Shown here: piece after piece, positions 18,278 to 27,882 of the stretch
Numbering within the stretch: the first letter of the stretch is position 1
How the letters are laid out: each line of letters begins with the position of its first letter
From: Clostridia bacterium
GTDB taxonomy: Bacteria; Bacillota; Clostridia; Oscillospirales; Acutalibacteraceae
Direction of reading: 5' to 3'
Length of the DNA stretch: 49,570 nucleotides
NCBI GenBank assembly: GCA_017439545.1
Contig: JAFSIW010000078.1
Coordinates: forward strand, 1 to 49,570
Notes under the pieces: generated by a model
Databases searched by the model: none
What the model saw: the letters and a program-made list of their open reading frames with translations, nothing else
What the model was told of the DNA's origin: nothing
Made by a program: the position numbers and the translations under genes

Positions 18278-18316
18278 AAAAGTGCGGGGACGGGAAAACG
18301 ATGAAACCGCCCCCGC
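18278..18316 (-). terminator. terminator of the 1004-residue dockerin gene
   Basis: GCGGGG (18284-18289) with CCCCGC (18311-18316); on the minus strand a T-rich run follows at 18283-18276. Confidence 0.65.
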
Positions 18317-18332
18317 GGGAGGAAGTAAAAAG

Positions 18333-21300
18333 CTAATTTTTGTTGCAATAATCCAAAATCTGATTATGGCGTTTCAAGGAAGCCAGTTCTTGATCCAGAT
18401 AGGCTTCAGGGAAGCTGTAACCGCCAGTTGCCAGATCGGCAATAGGATTTTTCGCCGCTTCTTCGGGAACGGAGGTTGCCCAAGCCTTGCCTTCTTCGGT
18501 GGACAGCATTTCCTTGAATTTTTGTTGCAAGAACTGCAATTCCTTATATTGAGTAGAAGTCACGTACAGATCGCAAGCATAGTCCATCCACATAGTGCCG
18601 GGAATCCCGCCTGCTTCGTAAATGGCTTTGCACCAAGTAAACAAGGAACTCATCGTGTTGACTTGGCAACCCATCACGTAACTGTCTAAGCACAACTTAT
18701 CGGAATATTCGTATTTGCCCACGCTGTCGTTAATAACAGCCAAATCCATCATATGAGCAAAGGGCGGCGTTTTGGCCGTGTTGAATCCATATTTGGCGGC
18801 TTGACGAGTCAATTCATATACTTCGGAATTAAAGAACGGTGTGCAACAATAACTGCTATCGCCATAAATAATGCCGGAAGCTTTCAACAGCTCGGGTATC
18901 GCAGCGCCACGTCGTTGTTCGTAATACACGTGACGGTAGCGGGGATTGGTGGTGGTTTGAGAAATACCGGGAGCCAAAAACAAAGCATTTTCCGTACGCA
19001 AATAAACCTTGGCATTGTCAATGTCAGCATATTTCAGCATTTCTTTGTAATTGTCCACCCGTTGGGAGGTGCGGAACAGATCGTATTCCACCGATGCGGC
19101 AGTCCAGTCGTAGTATACCTCACCATTTAACGTACTGCCCAAGGATTCATCCGTAACCGAGATTTTTTCAAAGCTATCATACGAAGCGGAATACCGTTGG
19201 TTAAGCGCGGAAATATCATCCTCATAGGCAATCTTCAGCCATTGTTGCAGTGCTTTATCCGAAGAGGCATTGATGTGGTCCCGCCAGTTATTGGCATAGG
19301 TCATCCAGCCGTAGTTTTCTTCCACCGAAATGGGGATCTCTTTGGTTACTTTATCGTACACGTAGAAATCGCCGTAGCGAAGCAGATTCCACCGCGCCAA
19401 AATACCGTTGGCGGCATCCACATTTTTCTGCCCGGCAAAATCAACACGTCCACCCAGATCCAAGTTGGGATCAGATGCTCTTACCCGTGCCGCCGCAAGT
19501 CCATTGCGGTAGGGATATAGCGCGTGCCCTTCATAAGCGAATCCAAGTTTTCGGGCAAAGTCCAACATATACATGGTCATGTCGTAAGTGCCTACGTAAT
19601 CTCCCGTATAGGCTTGCGTTGTCGTAAGAGTATTGATTCCTGCCTCTTTGATGTTGAGGATTTCATTGAGAATAATGTCGTTGCAATAAGGACCACGGTC
19701 AATATTCCCTCGCATATCGGTCATATTCTGGGTCATGACCATAGGCTCGCGGGTACCGTCTTCTTTGATCACGTAATTCTTGTTGTAAGGATTCAAGGTA
19801 ATTTGAATAGAATCCGTTTCCACTTGAAGCGGCAAGCAAACCCGAGCCATTTCGTTTTTGTCGCCGTGCAATACCTTGAGCACAATTTCATTGGTCCAAG
19901 GAGCAGGTTGCACATACATCGTCCCCTTGGTGGCGGTAGAACCCACCTCATAAAGGGTGGTGAAAGAAGACATAAATTCTTCGTAATCCTTCAGCCAACC
20001 ATTACGTTCGGGTGCGTTGGGGTTTTCGTTGACCATCGCCTGCGGGGTAGTTACCTCCCCTGTTTCATTGGCAGTAAATTCAAAGGTAGCACTGGTCACT
20101 GCGCGGCTACCGATTAAATTTTCCTCATACAAATACCGTTCGTGTTCACTACGCATCATACCGTAAATCACAATGCGATATTCACCCGGCTCAAAGCCGT
20201 GACTGCCTGCATAACCTTTGGCGGCATTAAACAGCACCCAGAATTCTCCGTTTTCACCGGGGTACACGTAGTCAAGCAACGGATAGTACCAGTTGGGGTT
20301 GTCGCTGTAATAGGTCCATTCTCCATCAATTTTTTTGTAGAGTTTGGGAGCAAAGCGGAAGGTACTGTTGCCTTCCCCGTCCAAAATGGTACTGCCGGTA
20401 TTCTTATAAGAGAATTTAAACCAGGTGTAGGTAGAGCCGCTTTGAATATTGCCGGACTTTTTAATCTCGGTGGTATCAAAGGCAGGATAAGCCACCCCCT
20501 GCACATCCTTGGCGGGATCGGCATTCAGTTTCGGGTGATCGTTGTTATCATAGCCATTCACATAGCCTTCGTAAGAAAGTTCCACCGCGATGGGACCCGG
20601 CATATTCAAATCATAGTAGGGAGTTGTTTCCGAGGCGTAGCGATCGGCATCTTCAAAGGCGTTTGCCTGCAAATGCACCACTTCTCCCTCATTAGAGGTC
20701 ACCGAATAGGTCACGGGAATCATATCGTAGGCGGTGGCGTTTTCGGGAATGGAGTATTCCACTTTAGTGCCGCCCAGATTCAAAGTGCCGCTAACCTTTT
20801 TGGCGGAGTTGTATTTCGATAGTTCTCCCAATCGTTTGGCTTCGTTAGACAGCGGCGTATAAACCAATTTTTCGTCTACGGTTTTATAGGTTTCTACGTC
20901 GCCGGTTTCGGGCGTACCGCCCAGTTTATCTACAAGTTCTTGGGGTGTCATATCGTCGCTGATTGCGACAGGCTCCTCAAAATCTGAATAGTCTACTTTA
21001 TACTGTTGGTCCAAATTGTAATAGAAGCGTTCTTCTTCAGTCATAGAATTGACCAATTGCGCAGTGAAAATCTTAATTTTTCCCACCACGAATTTCAAAA
21101 TATCCAAGGCGTCGGAAGCGTTGGTTTGTCTGTCGGCATCTACATCCCCTGCCTCTGTTTGTTGTTGCGTGGGAGTTACCTTGCCAACGGTGATTTGCAA
21201 AACCACCAAAGCGTCGGCAGCCGAAACGGTTTCATCACCGTCCACGTCGCCGTACATTACTGTTTGAGCCATGGGAACAATGGTACAAACAGCCATCAAC

Positions 21301-21347
21301 ATCGTCACGGTCAACAACCATGCGATTCCTTTCAAAACTCTTTTCAT
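18333..21347 (-). CDS. secreted dockerin protein with glycosidase-like barrel
   Basis: 1004 residues. Signal peptide (~1-28), then an N-terminal type I dockerin with two full loops (GDVDGDETVSAADALVVLQI, GDVDADRQTNASDALDILKF). Next come ~350 residues of beta-rich sequence and a large C-terminal part that looks like a TIM-barrel glycoside hydrolase of clan GH-A type. ISVEENYGWMTY resembles the acid/base strand; KVYLRTENALFLAPG could carry the nucleophile. WLKIAYEDDISALNQRYSAS echoes the LKEKYG-ALN-WGT helix of GH42-like enzymes. GTMWMDYACDLYVTSTQYKELQF closes the barrel. I cannot assign a CAZy family. It is about half identical by eye to the next gene, and the same residues are kept. It has its own promoter; AAAGGA precedes ATG. 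Confidence 0.75.
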   Translation of the reverse strand: MKRVLKGIAWLLTVTMLMAVCTIVPMAQTVMYGDVDGDETVSAADALVVLQITVGKVTPTQQQTEAGDVDADRQTNASDALDILKFVVGKIKIFTAQLVNSMTEEERFYYNLDQQYKVDYSDFEEPVAISDDMTPQELVDKLGGTPETGDVETYKTVDEKLVYTPLSNEAKRLGELSKYNSAKKVSGTLNLGGTKVEYSIPENATAYDMIPVTYSVTSNEGEVVHLQANAFEDADRYASETTPYYDLNMPGPIAVELSYEGYVNGYDNNDHPKLNADPAKDVQGVAYPAFDTTEIKKSGNIQSGSTYTWFKFSYKNTGSTILDGEGNSTFRFAPKLYKKIDGEWTYYSDNPNWYYPLLDYVYPGENGEFWVLFNAAKGYAGSHGFEPGEYRIVIYGMMRSEHERYLYEENLIGSRAVTSATFEFTANETGEVTTPQAMVNENPNAPERNGWLKDYEEFMSSFTTLYEVGSTATKGTMYVQPAPWTNEIVLKVLHGDKNEMARVCLPLQVETDSIQITLNPYNKNYVIKEDGTREPMVMTQNMTDMRGNIDRGPYCNDIILNEILNIKEAGINTLTTTQAYTGDYVGTYDMTMYMLDFARKLGFAYEGHALYPYRNGLAAARVRASDPNLDLGGRVDFAGQKNVDAANGILARWNLLRYGDFYVYDKVTKEIPISVEENYGWMTYANNWRDHINASSDKALQQWLKIAYEDDISALNQRYSASYDSFEKISVTDESLGSTLNGEVYYDWTAASVEYDLFRTSQRVDNYKEMLKYADIDNAKVYLRTENALFLAPGISQTTTNPRYRHVYYEQRRGAAIPELLKASGIIYGDSSYCCTPFFNSEVYELTRQAAKYGFNTAKTPPFAHMMDLAVINDSVGKYEYSDKLCLDSYVMGCQVNTMSSLFTWCKAIYEAGGIPGTMWMDYACDLYVTSTQYKELQFLQQKFKEMLSTEEGKAWATSVPEEAAKNPIADLATGGYSFPEAYLDQELASLKRHNQILDYCNKN

Positions 21348-21373
21348 GTATTCACGTCCTTTCGTTTGCTGGG

Positions 21374-21402
21374 ATTATAGCGTATTGTCATTACAATTAC
21401 AA
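21374..21402 (-). promoter_or_regulatory. promoter of the 1004-residue gene
   Basis: TTGTAA (21402-21397), 17 bases, TATAAT (21379-21374) on the minus strand, 27 bases before the ATG. Confidence 0.7.
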
Positions 21403-21445
21403 CACAAAATCCTAATAATATGGACAATTTACAGACAAAATTATA

Positions 21446-21488
21446 CGCATCGAACTTTGGACAGAAGATTCTGCTAAAGTCCGATGCG
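21446..21488 (-). terminator. hairpin between the two barrel paralogues
   Basis: CGCATCG-AACTTT (21446-21458) pairs with AAAGT-CCGATGCG (21476-21488). The U run on the minus strand is weak (ATAATTTTG), so termination may be partial. Confidence 0.6.
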
Positions 21489-21525
21489 TGGATTCACACA
21501 GGGGACTGTATCCCCTCGTATTCAG

Positions 21526-24500
21526 TTAATTGCAAAAATCCATAATGATATTTTTGCGGGGCAGATTGGCAATGCAATCCTTGATATAAGCAGGATTGAA
21601 GCTATACGCATCTGCTACGTAAACACCGCTCAGAGGATCGGTTTGTTCGGCTTCGGGAATGTTGGTCGCCCAAGCCTTGCCCTCTTCGGTAGACAGCATT
21701 TCTTGCACCTTTTGGTTAAAGAATTGCAGTTCCTTATATTGGATTGCGGTTACGTACAAGTCGCAAGCATAGTCTTGCCACATGGTACCGGGAACACCGC
21801 CTGCCTCGTAAATCGCCTTGAACCAAGTGAACAGAGAGGCGTTCCGTCCGATAGCACAGGATTTTTGATAATCGGTAGTATTGTATTTTTCAGACACGTC
21901 GAAAGTGCCAACATAAGGATTGACGACAATATCAGTCAAGTGGTTAAAGCTGGGGGTCTTGGCGGTATTAAAGCCACCCTTTGCCGCTTGACGGGTCAAT
22001 TCGTAAACTTCAGAATCGGCAAGGGGCAGGAAACTATAACTGCTGTCACCGTAAATGATATCGGAAGCAGCCAGAATTTCGGGCACCGATGCAGATTTGC
22101 GTTGTTCGTAGAATATCTGACGGTAGTGAGAATTCTTGGTGGTGGGTTTGATACCGGGGGCTAAGAAAATGCCGTTTTCGCTACGCAGATAAACCTTAGC
22201 ACCTTCCACGTTTACATATTTCAGGAATTCCTTGTAATAACGAGTACGTTCCGAGGTGCGGAACAAGTCCAATTCGTTGGTGGCGGCGTTCCATGTAGGA
22301 CCGTAAACGTCTCCATTAAGTACCGTAGCAACCCCATCAGAGTAGCCTTGGTCAGATACCGTGATCTCATTAAAGTCGCCAAAAGAAGTACCGTAGGCCT
22401 TGTTCAACGCGTCGATATCGTCATCGTAACCGTCCTGCAACCACTTGTACAGCAAACGGTCGCAATAGCTATTGTCAATGCCGTAACGGTTGTTCAAGTT
22501 ATAGGTCATCCAGCCGAAGTTTTCTTCGATGGAAATAGGAACTTCTTTGGTTACGGGGTTGTAATAATAGAACTGACCGTAACGAATCAAATTCCAACGG
22601 GCCAAAATACCGTTGGCGGCATCTTGCTGTTGCATATTGAACATATCGCGACCGCTGCCCAAGGCAACCGTACGATCGGACGCCCGCACACGAGCCGTGG
22701 CATTTTGACCGCGGTAATAGTACAGGGCGTGACCTTCCAGCGTGAAGTTCATAGCACGGGCGCAGTCCAACATATACATACTCATATCGTACAAGCCGGT
22801 GAAATCGCCGGTGTAGGCATGGGTAGTGGTAATGGTATTGACCCCGGCTTCTTTCATATTGCGCAGTTCATTGAGAATGATCTCACCGCAATTAGGGCCA
22901 CGGTCAATATGACCGCGCATATCCGCCATATTCTGGGTCATCACCATCGGCGTGCGAGTACCGTCCTCTTTCACCACCCAATTGGTATTATAGGGATTGA
23001 GGGTCAGAGAAATGGAATCACTCTCTACGTTAATGGGAATACGAATGCCGTTGGCTTCACTTGAGTTGCCGTTGATGACCTTCAACACGATGGCGTCGGT
23101 CCAAGGGGCAACCTGCACGTACATGGTACCGGTGCGAGTGCCCACGTTCAGGAAGGAAGAGTAAGAAGACAAGAATTCTTCAAAATTACCCAGCCAATTG
23201 TTACGGGTGAATTGACCGTTTGCGGCGGTGGAAGTGTTTTTCACCGCATTGGGTGTAGTAACCCCGCCCGCAGCAGTAGCGGAAAAATCGAAAGTCGCAG
23301 TTGTTACCACTTTACCCGCCACTTGCATGGTGGGGAAATCAAAGTTATTTTGCTCATTGCGCAGGCAACCGTTAATTACAATACGGTAATCCCCTTCGCT
23401 TAAACCAAACTCGTTGGGACCGGTGTAGAACAGGCACCAGAAATCACCGCTCTCGCCGGGATACACATAGTCCAATAAGGGATAGTACTGGTTGGGAGTT
23501 CCGCCCACAGTGGTATAGGAGTTGCCGCTCTTCTTTTGCAATACCGCAGAGAAACGGAAGGTGCTGTTCCCTTCACCATCCAAAATGGTATTACCGGTGT
23601 TGGTGAATTTAAATTTGAACCAGGTATAATCGGCACCGGTCTTAACGGTACCGCTCTTTGAAAGCTGCGTAGTATCAAAAGCGGGATAACGAGACCCCTG
23701 AATATCCTTACTCGGATCTTTAGAAAGCATAGGCGCACCGCTACCGACGTTACCGTTTACATAGCCCTCGTAAGACAGGTCCATTTTGACAATACCGGGC
23801 AGGTTATTATCCATATAAACCGATGAAGGGGTTTGATAACGGGTCGCATCTTCAAAGGCGGTGGCTTCAAAATGCACCGGCAGATTTTTGGTGTTGGTAT
23901 TGACCGAATAGGTAATGGGCACTGCATCATAGGCCGTGGCGTTTTTGGGCACGGTATAAGTAATGGAAGTAGAGCCCGCCTGAATTACACCGGTGGTAAC
24001 GGGAATGTTGTTATATTTGGTCAGTTTGCCCGACCGTTTTGCCTCATTGGAAATAGGGGTGTAAGACAAGCGATTATCAGGTGTCATGCCCCATTCGTCC
24101 ACGTTGGCACTTTGGATATCGCCACCCATAGCTTCGAGAATCTCATAGGCGTCTTCACTATCAGAAATCTCAATGATTTCATTTTCAAAGTCAGAGTAAT
24201 TGACCTTGTACTGTTGATCCAACGCGTAATAGTATTGTTCTTCTGCGCTCATTGTGTTCACCACCTCGGCGGGGAATTTGTCAATCTTCCCTACTACGTA
24301 TTGCAGAATCATCAAAGCGTCGGCGGCGTCGACTTTTGTGCTCACGTCAACGTCACCGGCGGCAATTTGCTCATCATTCAAAGAAACCTTGCCCACCACC
24401 GATTTTAACACGGTCAGGGCATCGGAAGCGGTAACTTCCTTGTCACCGTCCAAGTCACCGTAGGTGACGGCGGCAGAAGCCGCCGGCACCACGGGAAACA

Positions 24501-24549
24501 TACTTACCAATAATGTAAGAATCAATAAAACTAATACAGAACGTTTCAT
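21526..24549 (-). CDS. secreted dockerin protein with glycosidase-like barrel, paralogue
   Basis: 1007 residues, same architecture as the downstream gene: signal peptide, N-terminal dockerin (GDLDGDKEVTASDALTVLKS, GDVDVSTKVDAADALMILQY), beta-rich middle, glycosidase-like barrel. Candidate catalytic segments are kept: ISIEENFGWMTY and KVYLRSENGIFLAPG, as are ILARWNLIRYG, IIYGDSSY and GTMWQDYACDLYVTAIQYKELQF. Retention of both Glu-bearing strands in divergent copies supports enzymatic function rather than binding only. It starts 13 bases after the CBM-dockerin gene ends, so it belongs to that operon. ATG 24549 is preferred to GTG 24558, although GGGTGAT is a modest ribosome site. Confidence 0.75.
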   Translation of the reverse strand: MKRSVLVLLILTLLVSMFPVVPAASAAVTYGDLDGDKEVTASDALTVLKSVVGKVSLNDEQIAAGDVDVSTKVDAADALMILQYVVGKIDKFPAEVVNTMSAEEQYYYALDQQYKVNYSDFENEIIEISDSEDAYEILEAMGGDIQSANVDEWGMTPDNRLSYTPISNEAKRSGKLTKYNNIPVTTGVIQAGSTSITYTVPKNATAYDAVPITYSVNTNTKNLPVHFEATAFEDATRYQTPSSVYMDNNLPGIVKMDLSYEGYVNGNVGSGAPMLSKDPSKDIQGSRYPAFDTTQLSKSGTVKTGADYTWFKFKFTNTGNTILDGEGNSTFRFSAVLQKKSGNSYTTVGGTPNQYYPLLDYVYPGESGDFWCLFYTGPNEFGLSEGDYRIVINGCLRNEQNNFDFPTMQVAGKVVTTATFDFSATAAGGVTTPNAVKNTSTAANGQFTRNNWLGNFEEFLSSYSSFLNVGTRTGTMYVQVAPWTDAIVLKVINGNSSEANGIRIPINVESDSISLTLNPYNTNWVVKEDGTRTPMVMTQNMADMRGHIDRGPNCGEIILNELRNMKEAGVNTITTTHAYTGDFTGLYDMSMYMLDCARAMNFTLEGHALYYYRGQNATARVRASDRTVALGSGRDMFNMQQQDAANGILARWNLIRYGQFYYYNPVTKEVPISIEENFGWMTYNLNNRYGIDNSYCDRLLYKWLQDGYDDDIDALNKAYGTSFGDFNEITVSDQGYSDGVATVLNGDVYGPTWNAATNELDLFRTSERTRYYKEFLKYVNVEGAKVYLRSENGIFLAPGIKPTTKNSHYRQIFYEQRKSASVPEILAASDIIYGDSSYSFLPLADSEVYELTRQAAKGGFNTAKTPSFNHLTDIVVNPYVGTFDVSEKYNTTDYQKSCAIGRNASLFTWFKAIYEAGGVPGTMWQDYACDLYVTAIQYKELQFFNQKVQEMLSTEEGKAWATNIPEAEQTDPLSGVYVADAYSFNPAYIKDCIANLPRKNIIMDFCN

Positions 24550-24562
24550 AGATATCACCCGA

Positions 24563-27500
24563 TTATTGTTCTACGGGGAACTTATCGATTTTACCAACCA
24601 CTTTTTTGAGGATGTTCAGCGCATCGGTGGCATCAACTTCGCCGTTGCCATCGGTATCGGCCAAAACAAGTTGTTCGTCGGTTAAGGTAACCTTACCAAC
24701 AACCGCTTTCAGTACCTCCAGAGCGTCGGTAGCTTCTACCTTGCCATTGCCGTCTACGTCACCGATAACGCCTTCTACCGGCATGGGCGCAGCTTCCAGT
24801 GCGGCAAGCACGGCATCCAGATGTTGTACTATTTCATCGGTAATATAGGCGCGTTGATCTTCGTTAAGCAGAGCCAGAGCTTCTTTTGCTTTTTGAGCTT
24901 TTCTGTCCAGAGCCTTGTCATACACTTCAATGGATTCGGCAGCGGGCAGTTTTTCGATGGTTTCGATCACTTCAAGATAGTTCATAAATTCGGGATAATC
25001 ATCAAAGAACTTTTCACCGTAACCAACATAGTTATAAGACCATTCAGCGCCCAGAGCGATCTGCATGGAAAGGGGATCCAATTCGCCGGTTGCAGCATCA
25101 TAAATGGGATCGTAGAATACGATGTTCAACTTGAAGCTTTCTTCCCCTTCTACACGAGGAACACGCATTTCAAAACCATAGGTGTTACCGGTGTTGAAAC
25201 CAACAAAGTTGGAAGGATCGGTCAAAAATTGATTTTTGGCATTCAAGCAACCGGCAGGAACAGTACCGTCGGCCATCATATAGAAGTTAAACAAACCGTC
25301 AGTGGGGAACTCAACATCCTGATAAGGTTTGCCGGAAACGATATTCATCGGATCGGGATCAATATAGGCGAAGAGTGAATCAAATTTCATGGCACTGCCG
25401 GTGTTCCATTCCACTTCATCAGGCATGAACACAATGCCGTTGTCATCAAATACCTCAAAGTAGATGTAGAAATAGTTCTCATCTGCCGCAGTTTGAATTA
25501 CACCGTAGGAATCGGTGGGGGTCAGATATATATCGGATTGAGAGGAGAACAAATACCCTTGTTCAATAGACCATGCGTCATCTCGTTCATAGGAAGGATC
25601 CTTTTTGCCGTCGATCTTTACAGCAAAGCACAGAGCATCGACTCGTTTAGCGACGGTATTGAATCTTGCCATTTTCTCGGGGTTGATATAGGAGACTAAA
25701 CCTCCCAAATTGGCGATCAGTTCACGAATTTCTTCTACTGCTTCCAAATCGTCCAGGTCCGCGTCGTCAGGCAAAGCATCGATCTTGGCTTCAATGGCAA
25801 TAAGTTCTTCACCGCGCACAGCTGCTTCCAATTCATCCATCTTGGCTCTGCAAGCAAGATAGCGCTCATACAAGGCTTCGTCAATAAATACGAGCCAACT
25901 GTCGGGAACAGCATCAAGGGTAGCACCAACGCTTGTTACCAGATCATAATCGTTTTCATAAGTGAGAGTAGAAGCATCTTCGGGCAATTTAGCCAATTCT
26001 GCTTCAATAGCTTCGATCTGAGTGGGATCGGTCATAACGTCAGCATCGGTCATCATATCATCCGTCCAGTGACCGGCTAAGTTTTCGTAGTTGATGTTCT
26101 TATTGGGCAGCATATAGTAGTTGGTATCGTAAGAAACCGAGTAAGAGCCGTTCTCACGATAGGCAACGGGAGACAGTTGCAACCCAATAGCGCCTGCGGT
26201 CTTGGGCAGGACCACTTCGTATTGACGAACACCGTCGCCAACGTAAGAAGCGTATTTGATTTCGCGACCGTCTGCATCAGCAGCACCGGTCATATTACCG
26301 GTAGCGGTATCCCATTGCAGGTAACCGCCGCCTGCTTGTTGGAACATAAAACCGGCCGCGGCATTGGTATTGGTAATGTAGTAAAGAAGGTCAATACCTT
26401 GGGTCATAAAGGGGTCGTGAATTTCAAAGTATACGTAGTTGAAATTATCGTCCCAAGCATAATACAGTTTGGTATAGATGTGGTGACGGTTAATGATCCT
26501 ACCGCCACCGGAACCACCGTAGGCGGTAGAGATGGTGGTGCATTTTTCTTCGGTATAGCGTTCGTCTTTAATGGCGTCCAGACCGTCTTCCGAAGGAGTG
26601 GGAGGAGGTACAACGGGTTCATCGGGAGGAGTGGGTTCCTCGCCGCCTTCGGGAACAAAGTTTTGTACCCAGGTGGATTCATCGGCATATTTTACGGCAA
26701 CCATGCTGGTGGTGTTGATATCCTTGCCGCTGGAAATAACGTTGCTGTTGGTCTTCATGGAGCAAACGTTGAAATGGAAACCGGTTGCAGCGGCGTCACG
26801 GGTGAATTTCAATTCGTATTTACGTACGCCGGTTTCGGCAACGTGTTTGTACAGTTCGATCACACCGTCCTTGGTCAAAGCACCGCCGAGCACGTTTTGC
26901 AGGTAAGCACCGCCGGATTGTTGGAAGATGAAGCCGCCGGTGGGCTCATTCAAATTGTTTTTCAGGTAGATGGCATCAATATAAGCTGCGCCGTTGGGGT
27001 CGGCAATTTCAACGTACATATAGTTGTAATTGTCATCCCAAGCAAACCAAGCGTTGGCTTTCAAGCCATCGGTATTGTCGATGGCGTTACCGTGATCACC
27101 GGTAAACATGGTGCTGATGGTGACTTTTTTGGTGTCAGCATAGCGTTCGTCTTTTACGCAGTCGATGGAAGTATCTTCTTCGGCAACTTTTTCTAATTTT
27201 TGTTCATACCAAGTGGATTCATTATTGAACACAACTTGTTTAGCACCGGCATTTTGACCAAAGGCACCGGTATAGCACACGCCATAGGCACCGTTGGTGG
27301 CGGCAGGGCTGATGCGGAAACCGCCGGTAGCATTGGCACCCAGCGCATACCGCAATTCGTAAGAACGGTTATTGGATCCTGCTGCACGGTTTACCTTGTA
27401 TTCAGCAGGAACGACAGCACCGCCGGAACCAGCCGTGCCGTCAGCATTAAACTGAATGTAACCGCCGTTGGGATCTTGGAAAATAAAGCCGGCGTTTTGC

Positions 27501-27823
27501 TCGGTGTTATTTACAAAATAGACATAGTCAGGACCGGTGGTAGCACTGGGGTCGGTAACGTCTACAAATACGTAGACATCGGTGGCATCCCAAGTATAGT
27601 ACACCTTCATGACCATACCGTCGGTGTTGGTTTTGGCAGCACCACTACCGCCTGCATCATAAGCGGTGGTGATCTCCAACATTTTCGCGTCGGTATAAAC
27701 GTCATCCTTTACACCGTCAACGGTGGGAGCAGTTTCGGCCGAAACTGCAAAGGGCAGAACGGTCAGGCAAGAGATTGCCATAACAACGGTCAAAACCCAA
27801 GCGAGTAAGCGTTTAGTTTTCAT
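24563..27823 (-). CDS. secreted four-module CBM9-like protein with C-terminal dockerin
   Basis: 1086 residues. After a signal peptide (~1-28) come three related beta-sandwich modules, each opening D.VKD..Y....K...I.T. and containing YYAWD..F.YVYFEI.DP (starts near 33, 215 and 412). A Pro-rich linker (~395-412) precedes the third. A helical stretch with heptad-like acidic repeats (~610-740) is followed by a fourth divergent module (VKIDGKKDPSYERDDAW..., NYFYIYFEVFDDNG), another helical segment and a canonical dockerin (GDVDGNGKVEATDALEVLKA, ADTDGNGEVDATDALNILKK). The modules resemble CBM9/DOMON-type carbohydrate-binding folds; no catalytic motif is visible. Probably a substrate-binding or scaffolding partner for the two barrel proteins in the same operon. 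GGAGG precedes the ATG. Confidence 0.8.
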   Translation of the reverse strand: MKTKRLLAWVLTVVMAISCLTVLPFAVSAETAPTVDGVKDDVYTDAKMLEITTAYDAGGSGAAKTNTDGMVMKVYYTWDATDVYVFVDVTDPSATTGPDYVYFVNNTEQNAGFIFQDPNGGYIQFNADGTAGSGGAVVPAEYKVNRAAGSNNRSYELRYALGANATGGFRISPAATNGAYGVCYTGAFGQNAGAKQVVFNNESTWYEQKLEKVAEEDTSIDCVKDERYADTKKVTISTMFTGDHGNAIDNTDGLKANAWFAWDDNYNYMYVEIADPNGAAYIDAIYLKNNLNEPTGGFIFQQSGGAYLQNVLGGALTKDGVIELYKHVAETGVRKYELKFTRDAAATGFHFNVCSMKTNSNVISSGKDINTTSMVAVKYADESTWVQNFVPEGGEEPTPPDEPVVPPPTPSEDGLDAIKDERYTEEKCTTISTAYGGSGGGRIINRHHIYTKLYYAWDDNFNYVYFEIHDPFMTQGIDLLYYITNTNAAAGFMFQQAGGGYLQWDTATGNMTGAADADGREIKYASYVGDGVRQYEVVLPKTAGAIGLQLSPVAYRENGSYSVSYDTNYYMLPNKNINYENLAGHWTDDMMTDADVMTDPTQIEAIEAELAKLPEDASTLTYENDYDLVTSVGATLDAVPDSWLVFIDEALYERYLACRAKMDELEAAVRGEELIAIEAKIDALPDDADLDDLEAVEEIRELIANLGGLVSYINPEKMARFNTVAKRVDALCFAVKIDGKKDPSYERDDAWSIEQGYLFSSQSDIYLTPTDSYGVIQTAADENYFYIYFEVFDDNGIVFMPDEVEWNTGSAMKFDSLFAYIDPDPMNIVSGKPYQDVEFPTDGLFNFYMMADGTVPAGCLNAKNQFLTDPSNFVGFNTGNTYGFEMRVPRVEGEESFKLNIVFYDPIYDAATGELDPLSMQIALGAEWSYNYVGYGEKFFDDYPEFMNYLEVIETIEKLPAAESIEVYDKALDRKAQKAKEALALLNEDQRAYITDEIVQHLDAVLAALEAAPMPVEGVIGDVDGNGKVEATDALEVLKAVVGKVTLTDEQLVLADTDGNGEVDATDALNILKKVVGKIDKFPVEQ

Positions 27824-27882
27824 GATTTTTCCTCCAATGTAATAGATTTATAAACAGACCTTGCGGTCAATGTTCCAATGGG

